From an uncultured Pseudomonadota bacterium (lineage in GTDB: Bacteria > Myxococcota_A > UBA796 > SXON01): a stretch of 64,000 bases of DNA. Of the stretch, positions 24,258 to 33,692 are shown one piece after another. A program made the translations under genes and the position numbers. Position 1 is the stretch's first letter. Each line of letters starts with the position of its first letter. Location: the NCBI GenBank assembly GCA_903875225.1, contig CAIQVJ010000112.1:124001-188000 (forward strand), in the 5' to 3' direction. The notes below the pieces were generated by a model that was not told the DNA's origin, did not search any database, and saw only the letters and a list, made by a program, of their open reading frames with translations.

Positions 24258-26459
24258 ATGCTGTTCGCGATCCTGCTCGCTGCCTGCGCAGATCACCCGG
24301 CCGGGAAACCTCCAGCCGATGAGGCCACCCCTTGCGGGGAGGGCGAGATCCCCGACGACTCCGCCTGCGTTCCCGAGGCCTGTGGCGCCGGCACATGGGG
24401 CAATCTGTCCGTCGACGACGACACGGTGTACATCGACATCGACGCCGTCGGAGACGGGGACGGCTCCGAGGCCGCGCCGTTGACCTCGGTCCAGGCGGGC
24501 GTGGATCTGGCCGGGGACCGGGGGGGCGGGCTCGTCGCGGTGGCCGCGGGGACGTACGTCGAGGCGGTCGCCATGGGCGGCGGACACGACGGCGTCACTC
24601 TGGCCGGGCGGTGCCGCGACCTCGTGACCATCGACGGGAGCGCCGGCGACAAGCTGCCGGTGATCCAGATCGTCGGGGCGCGGAAGCGGCCGGCGATCGG
24701 GATCGACGGGCTGACCATGAGGGGAGGGACGTACGGCGGGCTGTGGGTGCAGCAGGCGACGGTATCGGTGCGCGCGAGCGACGTTCGGGAGAATGCCACT
24801 CTCGGGATCGTCGTGGGCGACGCCGAGGTGATCCTGGACGACGTGGGGGTCTACGACTCGCAGCCCGACCAGCATGGCGACTGGGGGCGCGGGATCGATG
24901 TCGAGGGCGGAGCGGCGCTCACCGCGACCGGCTGCACCATCCGCGGGAACCGCGATGCCGGCTTGGTCGCGACCGGAGCCGGGACCGAGGTCACGCTGGT
25001 CGACGCACAGGTCCTCGACACCGCCCCCAGCGCCGACGGGACGGGCGGCTCCGGCGTGGCGATCCAGGACGGCGCCACGCTGAGCGCCACCGGCTGCACC
25101 GTGCAGGGGAACAGCGACATCGGCGTGTTTGCGACGGGCGCGCGCACGACCGTGGAGCTGGTGGACGACCTGATCCTCGACACGTTGCCGAGCCCCGACG
25201 GCACCGGCGGCCGCGGCATCGGGGTCGAGAGCGGGGCAGGCCTGACCGCCACCGGCTGCACGGTGCAGGGCAACACCGAAGTCGGGGTGCTGGCGCGCGA
25301 CGAGGGAACGACCATCGACCTTGTGGAGACCACCATCCGCGACACCCTCGCGCTCCCCGACGGCACCGCCGGCATCGGGCTCCAGGTCGGCTTCGGTGCC
25401 ATGGCCACCGCCGACCGGTGCACCATCCAGGGCAACAGGATGGTCGGCGTGTCCGCCTGGAGCGGCGGGACCGCGGTCGATCTCGTCGACACCGAGGTGC
25501 TGGACACCGCCCAGAGCGTGGACGGGATGTACGGCGAGGGCATTTCGGTCCAGGGCGGCGCCACGCTCACCGCCTCCGGGTGCACCGTCGGCGAGAACAC
25601 CGAGATCGGGGTGCTCGCGGTGGGCGCCGGGACGACCGTGGACCTCACCCACACCCAGGTCCGGGCAACGCAACGGGGCCGCGAGACCGGGTTCGGGCTC
25701 GGGGTGACCGCCCAGCTCGAAGCCCGCATCCGGGCGGACCACACCGGCATCTCCGATACGGAGGGGCCGGGAGTCTACGTCGTCCAGGGCGGCCGGGTGG
25801 AGCTCGTTCAGGTAGAACTGACAGGGAACACCTTCGCTGGCGCCGTCGCCCTCGATGGCTCCCTGGATCTCGATGCCTGCTCCATCACCGGCACCCGCCC
25901 GGACAAGGAGTCCGGCGGCGGCTTCGGTGTCTATGGAACCGCCGCGTTCGGCCCCCCCGACATCACGCTCACCGGCTCCACCATAGGCCCCCACGACTAC
26001 GCGGCGGTCTGGCTGGACGGCCCGGGGACCTACGATGTGGAGGGCAACCAACTCTCCGGGAGCGACGGCGTTGCACAGGGAGGCTCCACCCTCCACGGCA
26101 ACGCCGTCTTCGCGGAAAACGGCGTGGCCGCATGGGACGGCACAACCGGCCTCCTGCTCTCGGACAACCTCTTCACCAGCGCCTCTGCGATCGGCGTACT
26201 GCTCGACGACTCGTCGGCCGGGATGGACCGCAACGAATGGTCCGGCAATGCCGTCGGCCTGCGGCAACAAGCCTGCAACGGCCCGGACCACGTCGCCGGC
26301 CCGAACGACGACGGCCTCGTCGACGATGTCGCCCCGCTCACGGAGGCGGACACCCTCGGGGCTCCGAGCGCGCAGGTCTGTCCGGCGAGCAACGTCCTGA
26401 TCGCCTACGACCTTGCGTTCACCACGCTGTTCCTGCCCGAGATCGAGACCGAGGAGTAG
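24258..26459 (+). CDS. Right-handed beta-helix lipoprotein, family copy 1 (five 54-residue repeats)
   Basis: 733 residues from ATG 24258. A very short signal region, MLFAILLAAC, ends in a lipobox with no basic N-terminus. A Cys-paired lead (CGEGEIPDDSACVPEACG) is followed by a DUF1565-like pectate-lyase opening (GDGSEAAPLTSVQAGVDLA, VAAGTYVEAV). From codon 225 on there are five tandem units of exactly 54 residues with the pattern GCTxxGNxxxGVxAxxxGTTVxLVDTxVLDTxPSPDGTxGxGIxVxxGAxLTAT, typical of parallel beta-helix coils. The conserved C-terminal ~250 residues include PHDYAAVWLDGPGTY, TLHGNAVFAENGV and the end NVLIAYDLAFTTLF. It is the first of a tandem family (next copies at 26513 and 29509). 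Function unknown; likely a surface or outer-membrane structural protein. Confidence 0.85.
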   Translation: MLFAILLAACADHPAGKPPADEATPCGEGEIPDDSACVPEACGAGTWGNLSVDDDTVYIDIDAVGDGDGSEAAPLTSVQAGVDLAGDRGGGLVAVAAGTYVEAVAMGGGHDGVTLAGRCRDLVTIDGSAGDKLPVIQIVGARKRPAIGIDGLTMRGGTYGGLWVQQATVSVRASDVRENATLGIVVGDAEVILDDVGVYDSQPDQHGDWGRGIDVEGGAALTATGCTIRGNRDAGLVATGAGTEVTLVDAQVLDTAPSADGTGGSGVAIQDGATLSATGCTVQGNSDIGVFATGARTTVELVDDLILDTLPSPDGTGGRGIGVESGAGLTATGCTVQGNTEVGVLARDEGTTIDLVETTIRDTLALPDGTAGIGLQVGFGAMATADRCTIQGNRMVGVSAWSGGTAVDLVDTEVLDTAQSVDGMYGEGISVQGGATLTASGCTVGENTEIGVLAVGAGTTVDLTHTQVRATQRGRETGFGLGVTAQLEARIRADHTGISDTEGPGVYVVQGGRVELVQVELTGNTFAGAVALDGSLDLDACSITGTRPDKESGGGFGVYGTAAFGPPDITLTGSTIGPHDYAAVWLDGPGTYDVEGNQLSGSDGVAQGGSTLHGNAVFAENGVAAWDGTTGLLLSDNLFTSASAIGVLLDDSSAGMDRNEWSGNAVGLRQQACNGPDHVAGPNDDGLVDDVAPLTEADTLGAPSAQVCPASNVLIAYDLAFTTLFLPEIETEE
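24930..25739 (+). repeat. Five phased 162-bp coding repeats (beta-helix copy 1)
   Basis: Units start at 24930, 25092, 25254, 25416 and 25578, exactly 162 bases apart, each opening with GGC/CGG TGC ACC. The spacing is kept without indels although the bases have diverged. The last unit grades into the non-repeat cap. Confidence 0.9.
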
Positions 26460-26512
26460 CCCTCGACGCGGCGGGAGGATCCCCGGCCCAGACCGTCGTG
26501 GTAGGTTTGGAA

Positions 26513-29008
26513 ATGCTGTTCGCAATCCTGCTCTCGGCGTGTTCGCCGCACCCGTCCCGGGAGCCGGCGCCCGATGCCGCGGTGTGTGCGGAGGGCGAGG
26601 CGCTCGACGGGGAGACGTGTGTTCCCGAAGCCTGCGGCATCGGCACCTGGGGCACCCTGCCGGTTGACGGGAGCGCGGTGTACGTCGACATCGCCGCCGC
26701 CGAGGGCGGGGATGGATCCGAAGCCGCACCATTCGCCTCGATCCAGGCGGGGGTCGACCTCGCAGGGGACCGGGGAGGGGGGCTGGTGGCGGTGGCGGCG
26801 GGGACGTACGTGGACCCGATCTCGATGGGGGGCGCGCACGACGGCGTGACGCTCGCCGGGCGTTGTCGGGAGCTCGTGACCGTGGACAGGACCGGGGGCG
26901 GGGATGTGCCCGGCATCGAAGTCTCGGGCTCCCGGAAGCCCCCCTCGATCGGCATCGAAGGCCTGACGGTCATCGGCAGCGAATACAGCGGGCTCTGGCT
27001 GCAACGCGCGGTGGTTTCGGTGACTCGGACCGATCTGCACGACAACAGCATCGTGGGGGTGGTCGCGACGGAGGCCGAGGTGACCCTCGACGATGTCGGC
27101 GTGTATGGATCGAAGCCCGACCGGCACGGCGATTTCGGCCAGGGCATCCAGGCTGTCGACGCCTCGACGCTCACTGTGACGGGCAGCACCCTGCAGGGGA
27201 ACTCGGACACAGGGGTCGTCACCTCGGGCACCGGCGCGACCGTCGACCTCGTGGATACCGCGATCCTCGACACACTGCCGCTCTCCGACGGCACGGGGGG
27301 GGTGGGCCTCTGGGCGGAGTACGGAGCTGCGATCACCGCCACGCGGTGCACCGTGCAGGGGAACTCCGATGCCGGCGTGATGGCTCTCGACGCTGGGACC
27401 ACGGTCGACATCGTGGACAGCCGGGTCCTCGACACCCTGCCCCTCCCCGACGGCACCGCCGAAGGAGGCGTGGTCGTGAGATACGGAGCCGCGCTCGCCC
27501 TCACCGGCAGCACCATCGAGAGGAGCACCATGGTCGGCCTGTACGTGTCCAGCGCCGGAACGACCGTCGACGTGGTCGACTCGCAGATCCTCGACGCGAC
27601 GTTGGAGGGTACCGGCTTGTTCGGCCGCGGCATCGAGGTCAACGATGGGGCCGCGCTCACGCTCACCGCCTGCACCATCCGCGGGAACCCCGACACCGGG
27701 ATCTACGCGACAGGTGCTGGCACGTTCGTCGATCTCGTGGACACCGAGATCCTCGACGCGACCGGCCTCGACGACGGCACCCGTGGCAGCGGCATCGAGA
27801 TCGCGTCTGGAGCATCGCTCTCGGCCACCCGCTGCACCATCGACGGGAACGCGGGGCTTGGACTCCTGGCAGACGGTGCCGGCACTACGGTCGGCCTCGT
27901 CGACACCGATGTCTCGAACTCCGGGGCTGACGGCATCGACGTCCAGGGCGGAGCATCGCTCGCGGCCACCGGCTGCACGGTCGAGAGGAACACCGAGTTC
28001 GGGATGCTCGTGCTCGACACCGGAACGGCCGTCGACCTGGTGGCGACGGAGGTCCTGGACACCTCCCCGGACCCCGTCATCGGCCATGGGCGGGGGATCG
28101 AGGTCCAGGGTGCTGCGCTCACCGCCACCGACTGCACCATCCGGGGGAACACCCAGATGGGCGTGTTCGCCGCCACGGAAGAAGCTAACGTCGAGCTCGT
28201 CGACAGTCGGGTCCTGGAGACCCGGCGAAATCGCGACACCGGCTTCGCGATCGGAGTGGCCGCCGACTACGGTTGCCAGGTCTCGCTGCGCCGCACCGAG
28301 ATCGCCGACACGGACGGGCCCGGAATCTACGTTCTCGGCGGGGCGCGGATCGAGTTCGACCAGGGGAGCCTGACCGGGAACACGTTCGCCGGCGCGCTGG
28401 TCCTCAACGGGTCCGTGTCGTTCACCGCCACCACGATCACCGACACCGTCCCGGACGACGAGTGGGGCGGGGGCTTCGGGATCTACACCCACGACTACCA
28501 GGGTCCCGCCGCCGTCACGCTCCTCGACTCCACGATCGGCCCCCACGCCTACGCCGCAGTCTGGCTCGATGACCCGGGCACCTACGACATCGAGCGCAAC
28601 GCCCTCTCCGGCAGTCCCGGCGTCGCCAGTGGAAGCCACACGCTCCACGGCAACGCCCTCTTCGCGGAGAACGGCGTGACCGCCTGGAATGGCAGGAGCG
28701 GCCTCCTGCTCGCCGACAACACGTTCAGCGGATCCGCCGAGATCAGCGTGTTGCTCGATGGCTCCTCCGCGACACTCTCTGGCAACACCTGGTCCGACAA
28801 CGGCACAGACGTGCGCCAGCAGGCATGCGACGGTCCCGACGGCATCGTCGGCCCCGACGAAAGCGGCGTCGACGACGACGTGCCCCCGCTCACCGAGGCC
28901 GACCTGGTCGACGTCCGGGATGCGATGGTCTGTCCCGGCGACAACGTGCTGACGGCGTACGATCTGGCGTTCACAAGTCTCTACCTGGCGATCTCCGACA
29001 CGGAGTAG
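26513..29008 (+). CDS. Right-handed beta-helix lipoprotein, family copy 2 (seven repeats)
   Basis: 831 residues from ATG 26513. Signal MLFAILLSAC with lipobox, Cys-paired lead, DUF1565-like opening (GDGSEAAPFASIQAGVDLA) and the same C-terminal block as copy 1 (PHAYAAVWLDDPGTY, LHGNALFAENGVTAWNG, NVLTAYDLAFTSLYL). It starts only 53 bases after copy 1 and has the same upstream bases (GTAGGTTTGGAA). The central array has seven units. Five begin at 162-base steps, but the fifth is seven codons short and the sixth one codon short, so this array is less regular than those of copies 1 and 3. Residue identity between copies is highest at the two ends and lower within the array, consistent with unit gain and loss. 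Confidence 0.85.
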   Translation: MLFAILLSACSPHPSREPAPDAAVCAEGEALDGETCVPEACGIGTWGTLPVDGSAVYVDIAAAEGGDGSEAAPFASIQAGVDLAGDRGGGLVAVAAGTYVDPISMGGAHDGVTLAGRCRELVTVDRTGGGDVPGIEVSGSRKPPSIGIEGLTVIGSEYSGLWLQRAVVSVTRTDLHDNSIVGVVATEAEVTLDDVGVYGSKPDRHGDFGQGIQAVDASTLTVTGSTLQGNSDTGVVTSGTGATVDLVDTAILDTLPLSDGTGGVGLWAEYGAAITATRCTVQGNSDAGVMALDAGTTVDIVDSRVLDTLPLPDGTAEGGVVVRYGAALALTGSTIERSTMVGLYVSSAGTTVDVVDSQILDATLEGTGLFGRGIEVNDGAALTLTACTIRGNPDTGIYATGAGTFVDLVDTEILDATGLDDGTRGSGIEIASGASLSATRCTIDGNAGLGLLADGAGTTVGLVDTDVSNSGADGIDVQGGASLAATGCTVERNTEFGMLVLDTGTAVDLVATEVLDTSPDPVIGHGRGIEVQGAALTATDCTIRGNTQMGVFAATEEANVELVDSRVLETRRNRDTGFAIGVAADYGCQVSLRRTEIADTDGPGIYVLGGARIEFDQGSLTGNTFAGALVLNGSVSFTATTITDTVPDDEWGGGFGIYTHDYQGPAAVTLLDSTIGPHAYAAVWLDDPGTYDIERNALSGSPGVASGSHTLHGNALFAENGVTAWNGRSGLLLADNTFSGSAEISVLLDGSSATLSGNTWSDNGTDVRQQACDGPDGIVGPDESGVDDDVPPLTEADLVDVRDAMVCPGDNVLTAYDLAFTSLYLAISDTE
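27182..28291 (+). repeat. Seven coding repeats, two shortened (beta-helix copy 2)
   Basis: Units begin at 27182, 27344, 27506, 27668, 27830, 27971 and 28130. The fifth is 141 bases and the sixth 159; the others are 162. All indels are multiples of three and keep the frame. Confidence 0.85.
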
Positions 29009-29066
29009 TGGCTGCCCACGCTGTCGAAGGCGGCGAGGATACAGCGATCGCGGGACATACGTCGTT

Positions 29067-29399
29067 TGGACGGCATCGGGGTCCAGGAGGGCGCCAGCCG
29101 CAGAGAATGGAGTGACCGCCTGGGACGGCGCGAGCGGCCTGCGCCTGCCGGACAACACGTTCGACAGGGACAGCTCCATCGCAGTCTTGCTCGATGGCTC
29201 CTCTGCAGAGTTGGTGGACAACACCTGGTCGAGCCCCGGGACAGACCTCTGGCAGCAGCGTTGTGGCGGGGTCGTCCGGTTGGATGCCGGCTCGGATTGG
29301 AGCGCAGATTGGGCGATCTGCCCCGACGGGAACGTCCTCACCGCGTACGACATCGAATTCACCACGCTCTACATGCCGGTCGCCGAAACAGAGCCTTGA
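29067..29399 (+). pseudogene. Decayed beta-helix lipoprotein copy
   Basis: Lies in the 500-base gap between copies 2 and 3. A short mid-repeat remnant (DGIGVQEGAS, around 29067-29096) joins out of frame to a C-terminal remnant beginning GCAGAGAATGGAGTGACC (ENGVTAWDGASGLRL), which continues to a TGA at 29397-29399. The remnant ends NVLTAYDIEFTTLYM, clearly the family C-terminus, but the RQQACDGPDG loop is partly lost (LWQQRCGG). There is no signal peptide, N-terminal domain or repeat array. CATACGTCGTTTG occurs just before this remnant (~29055) and again before copy 3 (~29447). This is a large internal deletion of a former tandem copy. Confidence 0.8.
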
Positions 29400-29508
29400 C
29401 GATGGAGCCGGGGGGAGATCGGCACCGTCACCAACAGAGCCGCCGGCATACGTCGTTTGCACCGCAGGGCTGGGCCATCGAGCGAAACCGCGCAGGGTAG
29501 GCTTGGAA

Positions 29509-32196
29509 ATGCTCCCCGCGATCCTGCTCTCCGCATGCGCGGCTCACCCGCCCGACAAACCCGCCGCGGATCCCGTCACCACCTGTTCCGAAGGCGAGGT
29601 GCTCGACGGCGAGCTGTGCGTGCCCCAGGCCTGCGGGGTCGGCACATGGGGCAACCTGCCGGTGGACGGGAACACCGTGTACGTCACCATGGAAGCCGGA
29701 GCTGGCGGTGACGGATCGGAGACCGCACCGCTGGCATCGATCCAGGCAGGAGTGGACCTCGCGGGGGATCGGGGCGGGGGGCTGGTGGCGGTGGCGGCCG
29801 GGACGTACGTCGAGGTGATCTCCCTGGACGGCGGACACGACGGAGTCACCCTTGCCGGAAGGTGCAAGGACATGGTGATCATCGATGGCAGCGAGGGCGA
29901 CGAGGTGCCGGCCATCGAGATCGTCGGGGGGCGGAAGTGGCCGGACATCGGGATCGAGGGGGTGACCGTGAGGGGCGGGACGAACACCGGCGTTTGGGTG
30001 CAACAGGCCACGGTGGCGGTGAGCGCGAGCGACGTGCGCGAGAACGCGGGCGGGGGGGTGGTCATCGCCGACGCAGAGGTGAGTCTCACCAACGTCGGGG
30101 TACACGACTCACAGCCCGCGGGCAACGGCAACGGCGGACGGGGCGTCAACGTGGAGGACGGCGCCGCACTCACCGCCGCCGGCTGCACCATCAAGGGGAA
30201 CACCGAAATTGGGGTGTACGCACAGGACGCAGGGACCGTCGTCGAGCTCCTGGACACACAGGTGCTGGACACGGCCCCGAGCCCCGACGGCGCCTTCGGC
30301 CGCGGCGTCGAGGTCGACGACGGCGCCACGCTCTCCGCCACCGGCTGCACCGTCCAGGGGAACACCAGACAGGGCGTATACGCCTCCGCAGGTGGAACCG
30401 CCGTCGACCTTTTGGATACCTGGGTTCTGGACACGGCATCGAGTCCTGACGGCACGTTCGGCCGCGGCATCGAGGTCCACGGTGGCGCAGCGCTCACCGC
30501 CGTCGGCTGCACCATCAAGGAGAACACCGAAATTGGAGTATACGCAGAGGACGCCGGGACCACCGTCGAGCTCGTCGACACGGAGGTGCTGGACACCGCC
30601 CCGAACCCCGACGGCATGTTTGGCCGCGGCATCGAGGTCGAGGACGGCGCAGCACTCACCGCCACCGGCTGCACGGTCCTGGGAAACACGGAAACAGGCG
30701 TGTGGGTCGGGAACGCCGGGAGCGTCGTCGACCTCGTAGACACCAGGATCCTCGACACAGCCCCCTCCCCGAGCGGCAGCTTCGGCTTCGGCGTCCAGGT
30801 GAGCGACGGCGCACGGCTCGGCGCGACCGGCTGCACCGTCCAGGGGAACAGCCACGCCGGCGTGTTCGCTGAAGGCGCCGGAACGATGGTCGACCTGGAG
30901 GACACAGCCGTCCTGGACACCGCTCCACGTCCAGACGGCTTGTCGGGGGATGGCATCTGGATCGATGCCGGCGGTGCGCTCTCCGCCACCGGCTGCACCA
31001 TCCGGGGCAACACCGAGGGCGGCGTGATCGCGTCCGGCGCTGGGACGACCGTCGACCTTCTGAGGGTCGAGATCCTCGACACGGCCCCCCGCGTGGACGG
31101 CGAGTACGGCCGCGGGGTCAGCGCCCAGGACGGCGCCACATTGACCGCGACCGGGTGCATCATCCAGGGGAGCACAGAACTCGGCGTACAGGCCTCGGGC
31201 GCGGGTACGAACGTCGACCTTCTGGATGTCGAGATCCTCGACACGGACCCCAGCCCGGACGGCAGACACGGTCGCGGGATCAATGTCCAGGACGGCGCCA
31301 CATTGACCGCTACCGGCTGCACCGTTCAGGAGAGCACCGAGGTCGGCCTGCTCGCGACGGGCGCCGGGACGACCGCCGAGCTCGTCGACACGGTTGTGGT
31401 CCGGACCCGGCGAGGTCGCGAGACGAGTCTCGCGACCGGGGTGTCCGCCCAACTGGACGCCCTACTACGATTACACAGCTCTGAGGTCTCCGAGACGGAA
31501 GGTCCCGGCCTCTACATCGGCGATGGTGCAGGCGCCGAGCTCGACGGCGTCCGATTGACCCGAAACACCTTCGCGGGCGCCGTCGTCCTCGATGGCGCGG
31601 TGCGGCTGACGGACTCCACGATCTCCGACACCCGGTCCGACGCCGAATGGGGCGGGGGGTTCGGCGTGTATGCCCTCGACAACGCCGGACCGCCGACAAT
31701 CACCCTCCTCGACTCCACCATCGGCCCCCACGACTACGCCGCCGTCTGGCTCGACGGCCCTGGCACCTACGAAATCGAGGGCAACCAGCTCTCCGGCAGC
31801 GAGGGCATCGACCAGGGCGGCCACATCCTCCACGGCAACGCGCTCTTCGCCGAGAACGGCGTGACCGCCTGGGATGGCGCAACCGGCCTCCGGCTCGCCG
31901 ACAACACGTTCACCAGCTCGCCCGAGATCGGCGTCCTGCTCGACGGCTCCTCCGCGGAGCTGGATGACAACTCCTGGTCCGACAACGGCACAGACGTGCG
32001 CCAGCAGGCCTGCGACGGCCCCGACGGCATCTCCGGCCCGGACGAGGGCGGCCTCCTCGACGACGTCACCCCGCTCACCCAGGACGACCTCCTCGAGATC
32101 CCGAACGCGCTGGTCTGCCCCACCGGCAATGTGCTGACGGCCTACGATCTGACGTTCAGCACCCTGTACCTCCCGACGTCGGAGACGGATGAGTGA
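29509..32196 (+). CDS. Right-handed beta-helix lipoprotein, family copy 3 (eight 54-residue repeats)
   Basis: 895 residues from ATG 29509. Signal MLPAILLSAC with lipobox; lead CSEGEVLDGELCVPQACG; DUF1565-like opening. The array holds eight units, all exactly 54 residues, such as GCTIKGNTEIGVYAQDAGT followed by VLDTAPSPDGAFGRGVEV. The C-terminal block matches copy 1 closely (PHDYAAVWLDGPGTY, QLSGSEGI, LHGNALFAENGVTAWDG, QQACDGPDGI, NVLTAYDLTFSTLYL). It is the longest and most regular copy, and the units are more alike than in copies 1 and 2, suggesting recent expansion or homogenisation. TAGGCT stands five bases before the ATG, as TAGGTT does before copy 2. Confidence 0.87.
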   Translation: MLPAILLSACAAHPPDKPAADPVTTCSEGEVLDGELCVPQACGVGTWGNLPVDGNTVYVTMEAGAGGDGSETAPLASIQAGVDLAGDRGGGLVAVAAGTYVEVISLDGGHDGVTLAGRCKDMVIIDGSEGDEVPAIEIVGGRKWPDIGIEGVTVRGGTNTGVWVQQATVAVSASDVRENAGGGVVIADAEVSLTNVGVHDSQPAGNGNGGRGVNVEDGAALTAAGCTIKGNTEIGVYAQDAGTVVELLDTQVLDTAPSPDGAFGRGVEVDDGATLSATGCTVQGNTRQGVYASAGGTAVDLLDTWVLDTASSPDGTFGRGIEVHGGAALTAVGCTIKENTEIGVYAEDAGTTVELVDTEVLDTAPNPDGMFGRGIEVEDGAALTATGCTVLGNTETGVWVGNAGSVVDLVDTRILDTAPSPSGSFGFGVQVSDGARLGATGCTVQGNSHAGVFAEGAGTMVDLEDTAVLDTAPRPDGLSGDGIWIDAGGALSATGCTIRGNTEGGVIASGAGTTVDLLRVEILDTAPRVDGEYGRGVSAQDGATLTATGCIIQGSTELGVQASGAGTNVDLLDVEILDTDPSPDGRHGRGINVQDGATLTATGCTVQESTEVGLLATGAGTTAELVDTVVVRTRRGRETSLATGVSAQLDALLRLHSSEVSETEGPGLYIGDGAGAELDGVRLTRNTFAGAVVLDGAVRLTDSTISDTRSDAEWGGGFGVYALDNAGPPTITLLDSTIGPHDYAAVWLDGPGTYEIEGNQLSGSEGIDQGGHILHGNALFAENGVTAWDGATGLRLADNTFTSSPEIGVLLDGSSAELDDNSWSDNGTDVRQQACDGPDGISGPDEGGLLDDVTPLTQDDLLEIPNALVCPTGNVLTAYDLTFSTLYLPTSETDE
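30181..31476 (+). repeat. Eight perfectly phased 162-bp coding repeats (beta-helix copy 3)
   Basis: Units start at 30181 and every 162 bases to 31315. No indel interrupts the phase. Shared codon blocks such as GTCGACCTTCTG and GACACGGCCCC recur between units. Confidence 0.92.
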
Positions 32197-32268
32197 CCCC
32201 GGGGCCGCGCCGACAGGCCCCCCAAAGCCGCCGCGCGCGCCCGCCCCCCGCTTCCGAACACCCGAAAT

Positions 32269-32300
32269 GGACCGTGCGAGCAGGATCGCCCGCACGGTCC
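32269..32300. terminator. Perfect 10-bp stem between convergent genes
   Basis: GGACCGTGCG (32269-32278), a 12-base loop, and CGCACGGTCC (32291-32300). It lies between the end of beta-helix copy 3 and the end of recA. On the - strand it is followed by ATTTCGGG, a weak T tract, so it fits a recA terminator best and may work in both directions. Confidence 0.55.
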
Positions 32301-32361
32301 CGGCACCCGCAGCCCGAGGCCGACCGCACGCCTTCCCTTGGGCGGGTGCCAATCCCAGGGG

Positions 32362-33395
<1,034 letters not shown>

Positions 33396-33399
<4 letters not shown>

Positions 33400-33692
33400 G
33401 GGTGGATCTCCGTGCGGGAAGGCCCGCGTGAGTCGGACGGCGCCTCGTCGCGCCGAGCTGCAGGATGCAGGTCGGCCCCAACGAGACCCGGTCCGGGGAG
33501 GGGGAGGCTGGCCGATACGGCCGGATGGAAAGAGACCGCGATGACCGCGCCCTCGCGCAGGTCCGCGGGGAAAAGCGCAGCGGGGAGGTCCGAGGTGGTC
33601 CGATCGCACCACTCGACCACCACGCGGTCCTCCTCGATGCGATCAACCGTGACCAGAAACCCGCCCAGGGCGGTGAGCACACAGCCGAACAT
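33396..33692 (-). CDS. DUF3006-like small protein between comM and recA
   Basis: 98 residues from ATG 33692, whose A is also the last base of the comM TGA (TGATG). The core VTVDRIEEDRVVVEW ... DLPAALFPADLREGAVIAV has the layout of DUF3006 proteins (TVDRIEGxxAVL... LPxGxxEGDVL). An N-terminal hydrophobic stretch (MFGCVLTALGGFLV) may be part of the fold. The ~35-residue C-terminal tail is rich in Pro, Ser and Arg and is not part of the domain. The stop overlaps the recA start by four bases, so comM, this gene and recA are translated in sequence. Its role is unknown. Confidence 0.7.

Noticed and set aside
24930..31476. Repeat clusters as possible CRISPR or mobile-element arrays
   Set aside because: All units are in frame at 162 bases and translate into beta-helix coils; no spacers, no transposase, no target duplications.
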